A stretch of 64,000 nt of DNA from Paraurantiacibacter namhicola (GTDB lineage: Bacteria; Pseudomonadota; Alphaproteobacteria; Sphingomonadales; Sphingomonadaceae): assembly GCF_001687545.1 (NCBI RefSeq), contig NZ_CP016545.1:1473001-1537000 (forward strand), in the 5' to 3' direction. Position 1 is the stretch's first letter; every line of letters begins with the position of its first letter. The notes under the pieces are model-generated. The model saw nothing but the letters and a program-made list of their open reading frames with translations, was not told the DNA's origin and searched no databases. Below, piece by piece: positions 1-9,683 of the stretch. The position numbers and the translations under genes are program-made.

Positions 1-25
1 GGCAGCGGGGCGCCCTTTCTCTTTG
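1..25 (+). terminator. right half of a terminator cut by the window edge
   Basis: GGCAGCGGGGCGCCC followed by TTTCTCTTTG matches the right half of the terminator at 317-349, with the left arm lying outside the window. It implies another gene ending just upstream, possibly a tandem relative of the 59-aa gene. Confidence 0.5.
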
Positions 26-116
26 GCTAGGCGGAGATACGGAGCCGGTGCTTAGCCCGCTGCGAGGGGCTGGCCGTCCAACAGGCGATATCTGTTCTTA
101 TGAGAGGATATCGCAA

Positions 117-296
117 ATGAAGGCCCTTCTGTCCGTCGCACTTGTCGCAGCATCGCTGGCCGCCACCCCCGCAGCCATGGCGAATACGAAGAATGACAGG
201 AATCATTCGAACGACCGGTTCTTCAAATGCCATGTCCTGGAAGACAATCTGTGGCGCGCGATCATGACCGGCAAATGGCCGTTCTATTGCGATTGA
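117..296 (+). CDS. small secreted protein, 59 aa, unknown function
   Basis: Short ORF starting at ATG 117, with GAGAGGATATCGC just upstream as a plausible ribosome site. Residues 1-20 form a clear signal peptide (MKALLSVALVAASLAATPAAMA), so the mature product is about 38 residues and periplasmic. It is Asn/His/Lys-rich at its start and has two cysteines that could form a disulfide. I do not recognise the family. A strong intrinsic terminator follows at once, so it is probably a monocistronic small exported protein. The real start could be the upstream in-frame ATG at 48, but the signal peptide argues for 117. Confidence 0.6.
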   Translation: MKALLSVALVAASLAATPAAMANTKNDRNHSNDRFFKCHVLEDNLWRAIMTGKWPFYCD

Positions 297-316
297 GCCG
301 CCACCCGGTTTCGATA

Positions 317-349
317 GGGGCGTCCCGGCAGCGGGGCGCCCTTTTTGTT
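317..349 (+). terminator. intrinsic terminator after the 59-aa gene
   Basis: GGGCG-T-CCCG, loop GCAG, CGGG-G-CGCCC gives a nearly perfect GC stem followed by TTTTTGTTT. It ends the small gene at 117-296. The right half of the same hairpin also occurs at the very start of the window. Confidence 0.85.
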
Positions 350-432
350 TGTGCGGATCACGGGGCTTGCGGGGCGTGGGCCTGCGCGCCTACCTAGCGC
401 GCATATGCAATTCCCGGAGAGAATGCCTGCCC

Positions 433-2688
433 ATGCGCAAACTGATCGCTGCCGCCCTTCTGGCCACCACCGCCATCGCCACGCCTGCCTTCGCGCAGGA
501 GGCTGAGATGGAAACCACGGATGAGGCCGAAACGGCCGGCGACCTGCCGCTGGAGCGCGTATTTGCCAGCCCCGGCCTGAACGGCCCAAGCCCGCGCGGC
601 ATGCAGCTGTCTCCCGATGGGCGTTACCTGACCCTGCTGCGCAACCGCGAGGACGACCTGCAGCGCTACGACCTGTGGGCTTATGACCGGCAGACGGGCG
701 AGTGGTCCATGCTGGTCGATTCCGAAGCCTTCGGACCGGGCCGCGAGCTGTCCGAGGCGGAAAAGATGCAGCGTGAGCGCATGCGTGTCGGCAGCCTGAA
801 GGGCATCATTTCCTACCAGTGGAACAGCGATGGCGAGAGCCTGCTCGTCCCGCTGGACGGTGACCTCTACCTTGCCCGGCTGGACGGGACCACGCAGCAG
901 CTGACCGATACCGAAGAAGGCGAGCTCAATCCCAAGCTCAGCCCCGGCGGCAAGTTCGTCAGCTTCGTGCGCGACCGCCAGCTCTATGTCGGCGAGCTGG
1001 GCGGGGCGGAAGCCGCGCCTGTCACGCCCGAAGAGGGCGAGCTGGTCCTGTGGGGCGAGGCGGAATTCGTCGCGCAGGAAGAAATGGGCCGCCGCACCGG
1101 ATACTGGTGGGGCCCGAACGATGATCGCATCGCCGTCGCCCGCGTGGATGAAAGCCCCGTCGGTGTCGTCACCCGCGCCTCCATCGGCGCGGAAGGCACC
1201 AGCACTTACGAGCAGCGCTATCCGGCGGCAGGCACGCCCAATGCGGACGTGCGCCTGTTCGTGATGGACCCCGATGGCGGGGAGCGCGTGGAAGTGGACC
1301 TTGGGCCGGAGCGGGACATCTACATTGCCCGCGTCGACTGGGCGCCGGACGGCAGCAAGCTCTATGTCCAGCGGCAGGATCGCAAGCAGTTCAAGCTGGA
1401 CATGCTGGAAGTCGATCCCGCCACCGGCGCATCCAGCGTGCTGTTTACCGAGAACGCCGCCGAGGGGCACTGGATCAACCTGTCCGACAATTACAAATGG
1501 CTGTCCGACGGCAGCCTGATCTGGTGGAGCGAGCGCGATGGCTACGGCCACCTCTACCACTTCGCGGATGGCGAGTGGCGCCAGCTGACCGATGGCGACT
1601 GGGTGGTGTTGGGCCTGCTGGGCGTGGACGAGGCGGCCGGCAAGGTCTTCATCAGCGGCACGAAGGACGATGTGCTGGCCAGCCAGGTCTACAGCTTCGA
1701 CATGGCCAATCCGGGCGAGATGACGCGGCTGACCGATCCGGCCTTCGTCAATGGCGCCAGCATGGATGGCAAGGCGCAGACGATGACCGTGGTGCGCCAC
1801 AACACGAACCAGCCGCCGCAATATTACCTGGCGGATGCGGAAGGCACGCGGCTGGCCTGGATCATGGAAAACGCGCTGGACGCGGACCATCCTTACACGC
1901 CCTATCTCGCCAGCCACCGCACGCCGACCTTCGGCACCATCACCGGGCCCAGCGGCGACACGCTGTACTGGACGATGATCGCGCCGGAGATGGAGGAGGG
2001 CAAGCAGTACCCCGTCTTCTTCCAGCACTATGGCGGGCCGCACGCGCAGACCGTGACCAGGGGCTGGACCGGCGCGATGGCGCAGCACATCGTCGATCGC
2101 GGTTACATCTATTTCGAGATCGACAACCGCGGCAGCGACAATCGCGGCGTGGCGTTCGAGAAGCCGATCTTCCGCGCCATGGGCACGGTTGAGGTCGAGG
2201 ACCAGAAGGCGGGCGCCGAATACCTCCAGACGCTGCCCTTCGTGGATGCCGACCGGATTGCGACTTACGGCTGGTCCTATGGCGGATACATGACGCTGCT
2301 GATGCTGCAGCAGGACCCGGGCCTATATGCCGCAGGCGTCTCCGGCGCGCCGGTCACCAAGTGGGAGCTGTACGACACCCACTACACCGAACGCTACATG
2401 GGCACGCCGCAGGACGATCCGGAGGCCTACGCGGTCGGTAATGCGCTGGATAACGCCGGCAACATCGCCGATCCGCTTCTGCTGATCCACGGTATGGCGG
2501 ACGACAATGTGGTATTCGAGAACTCCAGCGCGCTCATCGGCAAGATGCAGGCCGAGGCGGTACCGTTCGAGATGATGCTCTATCCCGGCCAGGCCCACGG
2601 CATTCGCGGGCCGAAGCTGAGCCTGCACCTGTGGACCACCATCTTCAGCTTCCTGGAACGCAACGGCGTGGGACCGGAGGCGGAGTAA
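433..2688 (+). CDS. secreted S9 family prolyl oligopeptidase (dipeptidyl peptidase IV-like)
   Basis: About 751 aa, starting at ATG 433, where a signal peptide begins (MRKLIAAALLATTAIATPAFA); GGAGA lies upstream. The N-terminal ~450 residues are the DPP IV N-terminal beta-propeller. The C-terminal part is the alpha/beta-hydrolase peptidase domain with GWSYGGY (Ser615), HGMADDN (Asp690) and GQAHGI (His722), so the catalytic triad is intact. It should act in the periplasm, cleaving dipeptides after Pro or Ala. Such S9B enzymes are abundant in Erythrobacteraceae, which use peptides as carbon source. It stands alone between small or lipoprotein genes. An earlier in-frame ATG (349) would put a non-signal extension in front and overlap the terminator region. 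Confidence 0.93.
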   Translation: MRKLIAAALLATTAIATPAFAQEAEMETTDEAETAGDLPLERVFASPGLNGPSPRGMQLSPDGRYLTLLRNREDDLQRYDLWAYDRQTGEWSMLVDSEAFGPGRELSEAEKMQRERMRVGSLKGIISYQWNSDGESLLVPLDGDLYLARLDGTTQQLTDTEEGELNPKLSPGGKFVSFVRDRQLYVGELGGAEAAPVTPEEGELVLWGEAEFVAQEEMGRRTGYWWGPNDDRIAVARVDESPVGVVTRASIGAEGTSTYEQRYPAAGTPNADVRLFVMDPDGGERVEVDLGPERDIYIARVDWAPDGSKLYVQRQDRKQFKLDMLEVDPATGASSVLFTENAAEGHWINLSDNYKWLSDGSLIWWSERDGYGHLYHFADGEWRQLTDGDWVVLGLLGVDEAAGKVFISGTKDDVLASQVYSFDMANPGEMTRLTDPAFVNGASMDGKAQTMTVVRHNTNQPPQYYLADAEGTRLAWIMENALDADHPYTPYLASHRTPTFGTITGPSGDTLYWTMIAPEMEEGKQYPVFFQHYGGPHAQTVTRGWTGAMAQHIVDRGYIYFEIDNRGSDNRGVAFEKPIFRAMGTVEVEDQKAGAEYLQTLPFVDADRIATYGWSYGGYMTLLMLQQDPGLYAAGVSGAPVTKWELYDTHYTERYMGTPQDDPEAYAVGNALDNAGNIADPLLLIHGMADDNVVFENSSALIGKMQAEAVPFEMMLYPGQAHGIRGPKLSLHLWTTIFSFLERNGVGPEAE

Positions 2689-2812
2689 CAGGCTTGCTGC
2701 GCTAGCCACCTCATGGGCCGGTGGAAGTGGCCGATTACAATTTGCAAATACGCTTCCGTAAGTGACCCATGTCTGCTCCAATGCGTAGGCGTCGCATTGA
2801 CTGGGGGTAGAT

Positions 2813-4207
2813 ATGAAGCACGGGAACACATTGCGGATTTCCGCCAGTATACTGGCGGTCGCCTTTTTGGGGGCATGCGCGTCAGGGGATTACGGACCGC
2901 CGCCAATCGCGACCGGGACAAAAGCAGGGGGAGGCACAGGGACGTCGGATACCTCCGGAGGAAATGGCCAGAAGGACATACCGGGCGGCATCGTGGCGTC
3001 AGATAATGAAACGATCTCACTGGTTCGTTATCTTGGGGTCGGAACAAACTGGCCAAGCACGATCAATCAGACCAGCAGCGCCAGCATCAATCAAGACGGC
3101 TATTCCGGGTTTTACACACGCGTCGTGATCTTGCCGAGTGGCACCGAGAGCGTCGGCAATGGGGACAGGCGTTCCTACGCAAGCGAACGCCGCGGATGGT
3201 TCAAGCGCTTGTTGACCGAAGAAGCGCGCACCGTCACTGCAGTGGCAAAGGTGTCTGTCCTCGAGCCTGATCTACCTTTAACGATCCCGCTTTATTCCGT
3301 GTCCTACGTAAGTGGGGGCGGGGACGGTGATTCCTGGGGGACTGCTCTTACTTCGTCATACGTCCGCTCGCCGCTTTTCTTGATTGGTCCGAACAGTCGC
3401 ATCGCGTTCAACGTATCCTCGAAGGTCAGCAAGGATTTCAACTCCGGCGGGCTCAGCACTGCCTTGTCCGTCGTTACCAGTGCGGTGGAGCTTGCGGCGC
3501 CGCAGACAGGACTGTTGACAGACCTGTCATCTGACGAAAACAAGCAGCGCGCGGCGGCACTGGACAATGCGATTTCGTCACTCAGTTCCTTCAGCATCGA
3601 TGAAGATGTCGAACTGGGTCGGCCCATATCGACTTGGAGGCCGGGTGCCGGTGTCACTATCACCGGATGCGCTCCGTTCGTGCGATCGCAGAATGGTGGT
3701 TCCGCGTCAGGGTCGTCGAAATGTGCGACCGACACCGACATGGATGGCGGCATCAACCGCCATGTTGGCACATGGAACCTGACACTGACTTGTCCTCAGA
3801 TTAGCGTATTCAGCGCGAGAAACATTTGCGACGGCACAACAAAAGAGCTTGTCGCCCGCGACCAAATTGCTCCGGCTCGCGCTACGATTGCAGCCCAGGT
3901 GTCGAATTCAACAGTGCTGGAACTGCCTCTGGCGGAGAATGTGACCATCTGGTCCCATGTCAGAGCCAGCGATGGCTTTACCGTCTTTCTCGCGAGCTCA
4001 AAATCCGCCGCCGATTTTGGCAAGTATTGCGGATCGACGATGTCCCTAATGCAGGGTCAGGGGTTAAACAGTTTCGATGCTGGGCTCGCCTTGCGGGCGA
4101 GCCTGAAAATGATGCCTGAGTTCGTCGAGTTTCGCTCAAAGCTTCAGGGAGGGGCCGAGGGTGCCAACTGTCGCGAACTGATGAAGGATGCCGGAGTGAC
4201 CTATTGA
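2813..4207 (+). CDS. lipoprotein of unknown function, 464 aa
   Basis: Starts at ATG 2813 behind a GGGGG run. Residues 1-22 are a lipoprotein signal ending in the lipobox L-G-A-C (Cys22). It is followed by a low-complexity Gly/Thr linker (about residues 25-55) and a Ser/Thr/Asn-rich body without transmembrane segments. I recognise no enzyme motif. A stretch near residues 270-310 has two Cys and a Gly/Ser-rich loop. Base composition looks a little less GC-rich than the neighbours, which may mean acquisition. It is probably monocistronic: 124 bp separate it from the upstream peptidase and 133 bp from asd. Confidence 0.8.
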   Translation: MKHGNTLRISASILAVAFLGACASGDYGPPPIATGTKAGGGTGTSDTSGGNGQKDIPGGIVASDNETISLVRYLGVGTNWPSTINQTSSASINQDGYSGFYTRVVILPSGTESVGNGDRRSYASERRGWFKRLLTEEARTVTAVAKVSVLEPDLPLTIPLYSVSYVSGGGDGDSWGTALTSSYVRSPLFLIGPNSRIAFNVSSKVSKDFNSGGLSTALSVVTSAVELAAPQTGLLTDLSSDENKQRAAALDNAISSLSSFSIDEDVELGRPISTWRPGAGVTITGCAPFVRSQNGGSASGSSKCATDTDMDGGINRHVGTWNLTLTCPQISVFSARNICDGTTKELVARDQIAPARATIAAQVSNSTVLELPLAENVTIWSHVRASDGFTVFLASSKSAADFGKYCGSTMSLMQGQGLNSFDAGLALRASLKMMPEFVEFRSKLQGGAEGANCRELMKDAGVTY

Positions 4208-4340
4208 TGCGCATCTGTCAGGCGGAAGTGTCACCGCATGAGGCATCGGCAAAGATAATCTGATGACGGTCAACCTACGAATACGTTGCGCCGACCACCG
4301 TCTTCGCTAACGAGCGATTGAACAAATCGGAGCGTACAAG

Positions 4341-5366
4341 ATGGGTTACCGGGTAGCGGTTGTCGGGGCGACGGGGAATGTCGGGCGCGAAATGCTCGCC
4401 ATCCTGGCTGAGCGCGAGTTTCCGATGGACGAGGTGGCCGCCGTTGCCTCCTCGCGCAGCCACGGCAGCGAGGTGGAGCTGGGCGACACCGGCAAGATGC
4501 TCAAATGCAAGAATATCGAGCATTTCGACTGGTCCGGCTGGGACATCGCCCTGTTCGCCTGTGGCAGCGAAGCGACCAAGATCCACGCGCCCAAGGCGGC
4601 TGCGGCAGGCTGCGTGGTGATCGACAACAGCTCGCTTTACCGGATGGACCCGGATGTGCCGCTGATCGTGCCGGAAGTGAACCCGGACGCCATCGATGGC
4701 TATACGAAGAAGAACATCATCGCGAACCCCAACTGCTCGACCGCGCAGATGGTGGTGGCGCTGAAGCCGCTGCACGATGCCGCCACGATCAAGCGCGTGG
4801 TCGTTTCCACATACCAGTCCGTCTCCGGCGCCGGTAAGGCGGGCATGGACGAGCTGTTCGAGCAGAGCCGCGCCATCTTCGTGGGCGACCCGGTGGAGCC
4901 GCGCAAGTTCACCAAGCAGATCGCCTTCAACGTCATCCCCCATATCGACGATTTCATGGATGACGGTTCCACCAAGGAAGAGTGGAAGATGGTGGTCGAG
5001 ACCAAGAAGATCCTCGATCCCAAGGTGAAGGTGCAGGCCACCTGCGTGCGCGTGCCCGTATTCGTGGGCCATTCCGAGGCCATCAGCATCGAGTTCGAGA
5101 AGGAAATCAGCGCCAAGGAAGCGCAGGACATCTTGCGCGAGGCCCCCGGCCTGATGCTCGTCGACAAGCGCGAGGACGAGGGTTACGTCACCCCCGTCGA
5201 ATGCGCGGGCGATGGCGCGACTTACATCAGCCGCGTGCGCGAGGATCCGACCGTGGATAGCGGACTGGTCCTGTGGTGCGTATCCGATAACCTGCGCAAG
5301 GGCGCGGCGCTGAATGCCGTGCAGATCGCGGAACTGCTTGGGCGGCGGCACCTGAAGAAGGGTTGA
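4341..5366 (+). CDS. asd: aspartate-semialdehyde dehydrogenase
   Basis: 341 aa, the usual length. It reduces L-aspartyl-4-phosphate to aspartate semialdehyde with NADPH, the branch point to lysine/DAP, threonine and methionine. The N-terminal Rossmann motif is GATGNVG (residues 9-15). The catalytic cysteine is Cys132 in NPNCSTAQ, and the C-terminal dimerisation domain is complete. GGAGCG precedes ATG 4341. A lipoprotein gene begins directly after the stop, so the two are probably cotranscribed. Confidence 0.97.
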   Translation: MGYRVAVVGATGNVGREMLAILAEREFPMDEVAAVASSRSHGSEVELGDTGKMLKCKNIEHFDWSGWDIALFACGSEATKIHAPKAAAAGCVVIDNSSLYRMDPDVPLIVPEVNPDAIDGYTKKNIIANPNCSTAQMVVALKPLHDAATIKRVVVSTYQSVSGAGKAGMDELFEQSRAIFVGDPVEPRKFTKQIAFNVIPHIDDFMDDGSTKEEWKMVVETKKILDPKVKVQATCVRVPVFVGHSEAISIEFEKEISAKEAQDILREAPGLMLVDKREDEGYVTPVECAGDGATYISRVREDPTVDSGLVLWCVSDNLRKGAALNAVQIAELLGRRHLKKG

Positions 5367-5377
5367 GGGAGAGCGGC

Positions 5378-6004
5378 GTGCTCAGAATTGCGGGACTTTC
5401 CATGGCGGCAATGGCGCTGGCCCTCGCTGGCTGCAGTGCCGCCGGGGACGATCGGGCCGACCCTGTCGGTACCGATACGGTCGCCGCGCCTGCAGCATCC
5501 ACGCCCGGCTCGAGTGAGAGCGGCACCGCAGAGGCGGAGCGCGAACCGCTGATCGCTATCGATGGCGAAGGCTTGCGGCTTGTCGCCTCCTCCGGGGCAA
5601 CGCGCCTGATTGCCTTTGGCGAGGCGCGCGCCGAGGTGGAACGGGTCATGGGCGAGACGTCCAGCATCCCGCCAATCCGGACCGAGATGGAGGAATGCGG
5701 AGCGGGCCCGATGCAGGTGACATCCTATGGCGATCTGAGCCTGAACTTCCAGGACGATCAATTCGTGGGCTGGTTTGTCGGTGATCAGAGCGGCTGGTCC
5801 ACGATGGATGGCATCAGCACAGGCTCCACCCGCAGCAGCGTGGAATCCACACGCAGCGTGACCCTGGTCGAAGACAGCACTCTGGGCGTGGAATTCCGGC
5901 TGGGCGAGGCAAGCGAAGGCGGGATTGGCGGCTTCTTCGAAGACGAAAGCGCCGATGCCATGGTCACCGGCCTTTACGCCGGGACCAACTGCTTCTTCCG
6001 ATAG
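5378..6004 (+). CDS. lipoprotein of unknown function, 208 aa
   Basis: The reading frame is open from a TTG at 5363 overlapping the asd stop. GTG 5378 is chosen because GAGGGAGA sits 6 nt before it and the protein then begins with a compact lipoprotein signal, MLRIAGLSMAAMALALAGC (Cys19). The mature part starts with an acidic Ala/Thr/Ser linker, then a globular domain of about 150 residues with two Cys (ECGAGPM and the C-terminal NCFF). I do not recognise the domain. It sits behind asd with 11 bp between and is likely cotranscribed. Confidence 0.75.
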   Translation: MLRIAGLSMAAMALALAGCSAAGDDRADPVGTDTVAAPAASTPGSSESGTAEAEREPLIAIDGEGLRLVASSGATRLIAFGEARAEVERVMGETSSIPPIRTEMEECGAGPMQVTSYGDLSLNFQDDQFVGWFVGDQSGWSTMDGISTGSTRSSVESTRSVTLVEDSTLGVEFRLGEASEGGIGGFFEDESADAMVTGLYAGTNCFFR

Positions 6005-6008
6005 GCGC

Positions 6009-6839
6009 TCAGTTCACCGGCACGCAGACGGTCGGATTGTCGTGATAGCGCATGCAGTCGAAGCGGCCATCGATTACGAAAACATCGACGTAACCGCGCT
6101 GCCTGCCGTTATACCAGTAGTAGGCGCGGATGGTGTAATTCTCACCATCGACGCGCTCGGTCACGGTGGTCTCGTGCACGCCGCCCGCCTTGTAGCGGTT
6201 GAACATCCAGCGCCGGCTGTCGCGGAAAATCAGCCTGTCGATCTGCTTGGCGGTGCTCGTGCTGGCAGTTTCGGGCTGTGTCATACGAGGCGGTGCACTT
6301 CGGGACGAGGAATTGGGGTTCATCACTCCGGTCCGGCTTCCCGTCGCTTTTCCGCCGGGCAGGCCAGCACACTGCCGAAGACCTTCGATGGCCTTCGCTG
6401 AGCCGGTCAGCGGAAAATCGCCCATCACACGCCCGCCGATCGTCACGCGGTAAGAGGCTCCCGAAGCGAGATTGTTCAGCATTCCTTCGTAGTCGGTCCA
6501 GCTCAGTGCCTGCAGCTGCAAACCATCACCCGCGCCGACGCTGGTCGCTACCAAGGCAGGAAAATTGCCCTTGCCCCTTATGGAGATGTTCGCAGCTTTC
6601 TCCCCATCGGCAAGGTTGAAGCCCGCGCGGAACGTCCGCAGGGCAAGGAACTTCGTGCCTTGCGGTACCTGCTCATAGGAGAAGGCAGCGTAGGTCCCGT
6701 CGTCGAAAGCCGCCCGGATCGAGCATTTGTCCTGGATGACCTCGAACCTCCAGGGGTCCTTGATATTCGCCGCGCTGGCGCTTGCGCTGTGCACCGCGAA
6801 AATCGCTGTGGCGCCCGCAAGCAGTAATCTCGTTCGCAT
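6009..6839 (-). CDS. secreted protein of unknown function, 276 aa
   Basis: Start set at ATG 6839, where a signal peptide begins (MRTRLLLAGATAIFAVHSASASA) and a strong GGGGGGATCAG ribosome site lies upstream. The exported protein has two parts. Residues ~25-155 resemble a periplasmic beta-sandwich with no recognised motif. After a Ser/Thr/Pro-rich linker, a C-terminal domain of ~80 residues contains FRDSRRWMFNRYKAGG and ends with a Cys pair near DCMRYHDNPTVC. It converges with the lipoprotein gene on the other strand, 4 bp between stops. Function unknown. Confidence 0.75.
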   Translation of the reverse strand: MRTRLLLAGATAIFAVHSASASAANIKDPWRFEVIQDKCSIRAAFDDGTYAAFSYEQVPQGTKFLALRTFRAGFNLADGEKAANISIRGKGNFPALVATSVGAGDGLQLQALSWTDYEGMLNNLASGASYRVTIGGRVMGDFPLTGSAKAIEGLRQCAGLPGGKATGSRTGVMNPNSSSRSAPPRMTQPETASTSTAKQIDRLIFRDSRRWMFNRYKAGGVHETTVTERVDGENYTIRAYYWYNGRQRGYVDVFVIDGRFDCMRYHDNPTVCVPVN

Positions 6840-6945
6840 CTGATCCCCCCTCAGAACCGTTTTCCCCATGACCAACCTACAAATGTCAACTTGCTTGGCA
6901 AGGCTGCGCTTGCTTGCCGGTTTGCGTTGTTGCATTTGCAGCCGG

Positions 6946-7701
6946 GTGCATTCCCTGACTTCCTCCACCTTCGCCAGCTTCGACGAGACCGAGCTCGCCC
7001 TGCACCGCATGGGAGAGGGGCGGCCTGTAATCCTCGTCCACGGGCTGTTTTCCAACGCGCATACGAACTGGATCAAGTTCGGCCACGCTCAGAAGCTGGC
7101 AGAGGCCGGGTTCGAGGCGATCATGCCGGACCTCCGTGGCCATGGTCAAAGTGCCGCGCCGCAAGACCCGGCCGCCTATCCGCCCGATGTGCTCGTTCGC
7201 GACCTGGAGGCGCTGGTGGCGCATCTGGAAGTCGAGGATTACGACCTCGTCGGCTTTTCGCTGGGCTCGCGTACGTCGGCGCGGGCGGTGGTGGAGGGGC
7301 TTGCCCCGCGCAGGCTCGTCCTGTCCGGCATGGGGCTGGAAGGGCTGGCCGGTTGGGACAGGCGCGCGGCCTTCTTCATCGACGCCATCGACCGCTTCGA
7401 ACAGGTCCGCCACGGAGACCCGGCTTTCTACGCCGTCAGCTTCATGAAGACGATGAAGGTGGACCGGCCGGCCATGCGGCTGCTTCTCCAAAGCGTGGAT
7501 GACACCACGGCGGAAGACCTCAAGGCCGTGACCATGCCCACGCTGGTCCTGTGCGGTGCTGACGACCGCGACAATGGCGATCCGCAGGCGCTGGTCGATG
7601 CACTGCCCGATGCCACGCTGGCGGAGATACCCGGCACGCACATGTCCAGCGTCACCGAACCTGCGCTGGGCGAGGGGCTGGTGAACTTCCTCTCCGCCTG
7701 A
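6946..7701 (+). CDS. alpha/beta hydrolase
   Basis: About 251 aa from GTG 6946. The frame is open from ATG 6868, but those extra 26 residues look non-coding and crowd the divergent gene, so the start is uncertain. It is a cytoplasmic alpha/beta-hydrolase fold: oxyanion HGLF near residue 25, nucleophile GFSLGS (Ser105), acid in LCGADDRD, and His232 in GTHMSS. The substrate cannot be told; homologous small hydrolases act on esters, lactones or C-C bonds. No cap insertion is visible beyond a short helical segment after the nucleophile. It stands alone. Confidence 0.85.
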   Translation: MHSLTSSTFASFDETELALHRMGEGRPVILVHGLFSNAHTNWIKFGHAQKLAEAGFEAIMPDLRGHGQSAAPQDPAAYPPDVLVRDLEALVAHLEVEDYDLVGFSLGSRTSARAVVEGLAPRRLVLSGMGLEGLAGWDRRAAFFIDAIDRFEQVRHGDPAFYAVSFMKTMKVDRPAMRLLLQSVDDTTAEDLKAVTMPTLVLCGADDRDNGDPQALVDALPDATLAEIPGTHMSSVTEPALGEGLVNFLSA

Positions 7702-7785
7702 GCGAGTTCGCTTGATTAAGCGCCGCGTCATCGGCAGGATGGTCACCAGAGAAACCGAATTTCCGGGACGAGAGGGTCTGTCCAA

Positions 7786-9660
7786 ATGAAACTGCTTTCC
7801 ACCGTCGCATCCGCGTCGCTCGCGCTGGCGCTTGCTGCCTGTACTGCTGCCACCGCCAATGAGAATGGCGGAGCCGAAATGGCCTCTGCCACCGAAAGCG
7901 ATGCCAAGTTCCCCATGACGCCGCAGGGCGCTGCCGACTTCGTGGCCGCTGCGGAAGCGGACTGGCTGGAGTTTTCCAACACCGCCGCGCGCGTCAGCTG
8001 GGTGAATGCCACCTACATCACCGAAGACACCGATGCGCTGGCCGCACAATATGGCGCCATCGCCACGGAAAAGAGCGTCTATTACGCGCTTGAAGCGGCC
8101 AAATACGCGACCATCCCCGGCCTCGACCCGGTGGTGAAGCGCAAGCTGGACAAGATGCGCAATTCCATCGTCATGCCCGCACCGACCACGGCCGGTGCGG
8201 CGGATGAGATGAACGAGATCGCTACCAAGCTCGGCAGCCAGTACGGCAAGGGCAAGGGCACGCTGAACGGCCAGCCCATCGCCGGTGTCGATATCGAGGC
8301 GGAGATGGGCAATCTCGATCGCACGCCTGCCGAACTGCAGGAAATGTGGGTCAGCTGGCACAGCAATGTCGGCGCGCCGATGAAGGATGACTACACCCGC
8401 ATGGTGGGCATCGCCAACGAAGGCGCGCGCGAGCTGGGCTTCTCCGACGTGGGCGCGATGTGGCGCTCAAATTACGACATGGATCCGGACGATTTCGCCG
8501 CCACCACCGAACGGCTGTGGCAGGAAGTGAAGCCGCTTTACGTCCAGCTGCACACTTATGTGCGCTGGAAGCTGGTCGAGAAATACGGGCCGGAAGTGCA
8601 GGACCCGAACGGCCCGATCCGCGCCGACCTGCTGGGCAATATGTGGGCCCAGGAATGGGGCAATATCTATCCGCTCGTCGCGCCCGAAGGGGCCGGCGAT
8701 ATCGGTTATGACCTGACCGACCTGATCGTCGAATCCGGCATGGACGAAGTGCAGATGGTGCGCGTGGGCGAGGATTTCTTCTCCTCGCTGGGCTTCGCGC
8801 CGCTGCCGGAGACATTCTACAAGCGCAGCCAGTTCACCAAGCCGCGCGACCGCGAAGTGGTGTGCCACGCCAGCGCGTGGGATCTCGACAATGTGGACGA
8901 TCTTCGCATCAAGATGTGCATCAAGCGCAATGCGGATGACTTCATCACCATTCACCACGAGCTGGGCCACAATTACTACCAGCGCGCTTACAACAAGCAG
9001 TCCTACCTGCACCTCGACGGCGCGAATGACGGCTTCCACGAGGCGATCGGCGACATGATCGCCCTTTCGATCACGCCGGAATACCTGGTGCAGATCGGCC
9101 TGCTGGACCAGAGCCAGGTGCCGAGCGCCGACAAGGATATCGGCCTTCTGCTGCGCCAGGCGATGGACAAGGTCGCCTTCCTGCCCTTCGGCCTGCTGGT
9201 GGACCGCTGGCGCTGGGGCGTCTTCGACGGCTCCATCACGCCCGACACCTACAACACGGCCTGGACCGGCCTGCGCCGCGAGTACCAGGGCATCACGCCG
9301 CCCGTGGCGCGCCCTGCCGACGCCTTCGATCCGGGCGCGAAGTACCACATCCCGGGCAATGTGCCCTACACGCGGTACTTCCTGGCGCGGATCCTGCAGT
9401 TCCAGTTCTACAAGGCGGCCTGCGACCAGGCCGGCTGGGAAGGACCGCTGCACCGCTGTTCTTTCTACGGGAACAAGGAAGTGGGGCAGAACCTCAACGC
9501 CATGCTCGAAATGGGTGCCAGCAAGCCCTGGCCCGATGCGCTGGAAGCCTTCACGGGTGAGCGCGAGATGAGCGGCAAGGCGATGGTCGAGTACTTCGCC
9601 CCGCTGATGGCGTGGCTGGAAGAACAGAACCGCGGCAAACCGACCGGTTGGGACAGCTGA
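7786..9660 (+). CDS. M2 family zinc peptidase (ACE-like dipeptidyl carboxypeptidase), lipoprotein
   Basis: 624 aa. The N-terminus is a lipoprotein signal with LALAAC (Cys19), so the enzyme is probably anchored in the outer membrane. The zinc site is HHELGH (His391, His395), with the third ligand Glu419 in HEAIGD, the M2 (peptidyl-dipeptidase A) arrangement. The helical architecture and length match bacterial ACE homologues. It removes C-terminal dipeptides from peptides in the periplasm. The following YbjN-like gene starts 23 bp after its stop, so they are probably cotranscribed. Confidence 0.93.
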   Translation: MKLLSTVASASLALALAACTAATANENGGAEMASATESDAKFPMTPQGAADFVAAAEADWLEFSNTAARVSWVNATYITEDTDALAAQYGAIATEKSVYYALEAAKYATIPGLDPVVKRKLDKMRNSIVMPAPTTAGAADEMNEIATKLGSQYGKGKGTLNGQPIAGVDIEAEMGNLDRTPAELQEMWVSWHSNVGAPMKDDYTRMVGIANEGARELGFSDVGAMWRSNYDMDPDDFAATTERLWQEVKPLYVQLHTYVRWKLVEKYGPEVQDPNGPIRADLLGNMWAQEWGNIYPLVAPEGAGDIGYDLTDLIVESGMDEVQMVRVGEDFFSSLGFAPLPETFYKRSQFTKPRDREVVCHASAWDLDNVDDLRIKMCIKRNADDFITIHHELGHNYYQRAYNKQSYLHLDGANDGFHEAIGDMIALSITPEYLVQIGLLDQSQVPSADKDIGLLLRQAMDKVAFLPFGLLVDRWRWGVFDGSITPDTYNTAWTGLRREYQGITPPVARPADAFDPGAKYHIPGNVPYTRYFLARILQFQFYKAACDQAGWEGPLHRCSFYGNKEVGQNLNAMLEMGASKPWPDALEAFTGEREMSGKAMVEYFAPLMAWLEEQNRGKPTGWDS

Positions 9661-9683
9661 ACGCCGCAAACGGGGAGTTGGCA

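Noticed and set aside
394-2088. 564-codon leftward frame opposite the S9 peptidase
   Set aside because: High-GC antisense shadow, rich in Arg, His and Ala, without motifs; the sense strand encodes an intact enzyme.
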